Of a DNA stretch of 5,799 nucleotides, positions 5,697-5,799 are shown in pieces. Location: assembly GCA_002441345.1 (NCBI GenBank), contig DJVU01000094.1, positions 1 to 5,799 on the forward strand, in the 5' to 3' direction. How positions within the stretch are numbered: position 1 is the first letter of the stretch; each line of letters begins with the position of its first letter. The position numbers and the translations under genes are program-made. The stretch is from Bacteroidales bacterium UBA6248. GTDB lineage: Bacteria > Bacteroidota > Bacteroidia > Bacteroidales > Lentimicrobiaceae. The notes beneath the pieces were generated by a model. That model saw only the letters and a list, made by a program, of their open reading frames with translations, had not been told where the DNA came from and did no database searches.

Positions 5697-5799
5697 ATAC
5701 AGCAGGTTTCTGTAATCAACATCCAGAAAAGAAAACGGGTAAATGCACCGGAGGTGCTGAACCGGAATATCCGTGGGCGCAGCTATGCAAGCCCACGGG
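5697..5799 (+). other. Region downstream of ispG with two compact hairpins, cut by the window edge
   Basis: Two inverted repeats sit close together. GCACC-GGA-GGTGC occupies 5745-5757. CCGTGGGC (5771-5778) pairs perfectly with GCCCACGG (5791-5798) across a 12-base loop, GCAGCTATGCAA. The second is GC-rich and could be the stem of an ispG terminator if a T run follows beyond 5799, which cannot be seen. The pair also resembles, from memory only, a class of dispersed intergenic repeats in Bacteroidota built around GCACCGnAGGTGC. One plus-strand frame is open through this segment to the edge but has no visible start or recognisable product, so I do not call a gene. Confidence 0.5.

Noticed and set aside
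1..5799. A CRISPR array, transposon or defence system
   Set aside because: No spacer-separated repeats, transposase or terminal inverted repeats were seen. All tandem units are 6-8 bases without spacers, and all three genes are ordinary chromosomal families.

Overview
The window looks like a piece of a Bacteroidota chromosome, probably Bacteroidales or a relative. Three things point there. The IspG is the long form with a large inserted domain. No Shine-Dalgarno sequence precedes any of the three genes. Boxes matching the Bacteroidota -7 promoter motif (TAnnTTTG) sit just upstream of two of the starts. The taxonomic call is inference from these traits; no marker RNA is present.

Layout from left to right: (1) bases 2-25 hold the end of a hexanucleotide tandem array that runs into the stop codon of the first gene. 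(2) 21-1952, minus strand: a complete membrane-anchored nucleotide-sugar 4,6-dehydratase of the PglF/WbpM/CapD type, used for surface glycan synthesis. (3) 1953-2478: a long AT-rich non-coding stretch with short repeats next to the dehydratase start and a probable terminator (2381-2415) for the gene to its right. (4) 2479-3303, minus strand: a complete metallo-beta-lactamase-fold hydrolase of the YycJ/WalJ type. (5) 3304-3950: a non-coding region between divergent genes, packed with five different short tandem repeats and a candidate -7 box at each end. (6) 3951-5696, plus strand: complete ispG, the penultimate enzyme of the MEP isoprenoid pathway. (7) 5697-5799: a downstream stretch with two compact hairpins, cut by the window edge.

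The three genes do not form one pathway. The two minus-strand genes share an orientation but are separated by 526 bases and a likely terminator, so they are probably separate transcription units. IspG supplies isoprenoid precursors, including the undecaprenyl carrier on which surface glycans are built, so it connects to the dehydratase only in a general way. I see no defence system, mobile element, CRISPR array, RNA gene or plainly new multi-gene system. The most unusual content is the non-coding DNA: several families of 6-8 bp tandem repeats clustered in one gap, one of which recurs at the left edge and supplies the dehydratase stop codon.
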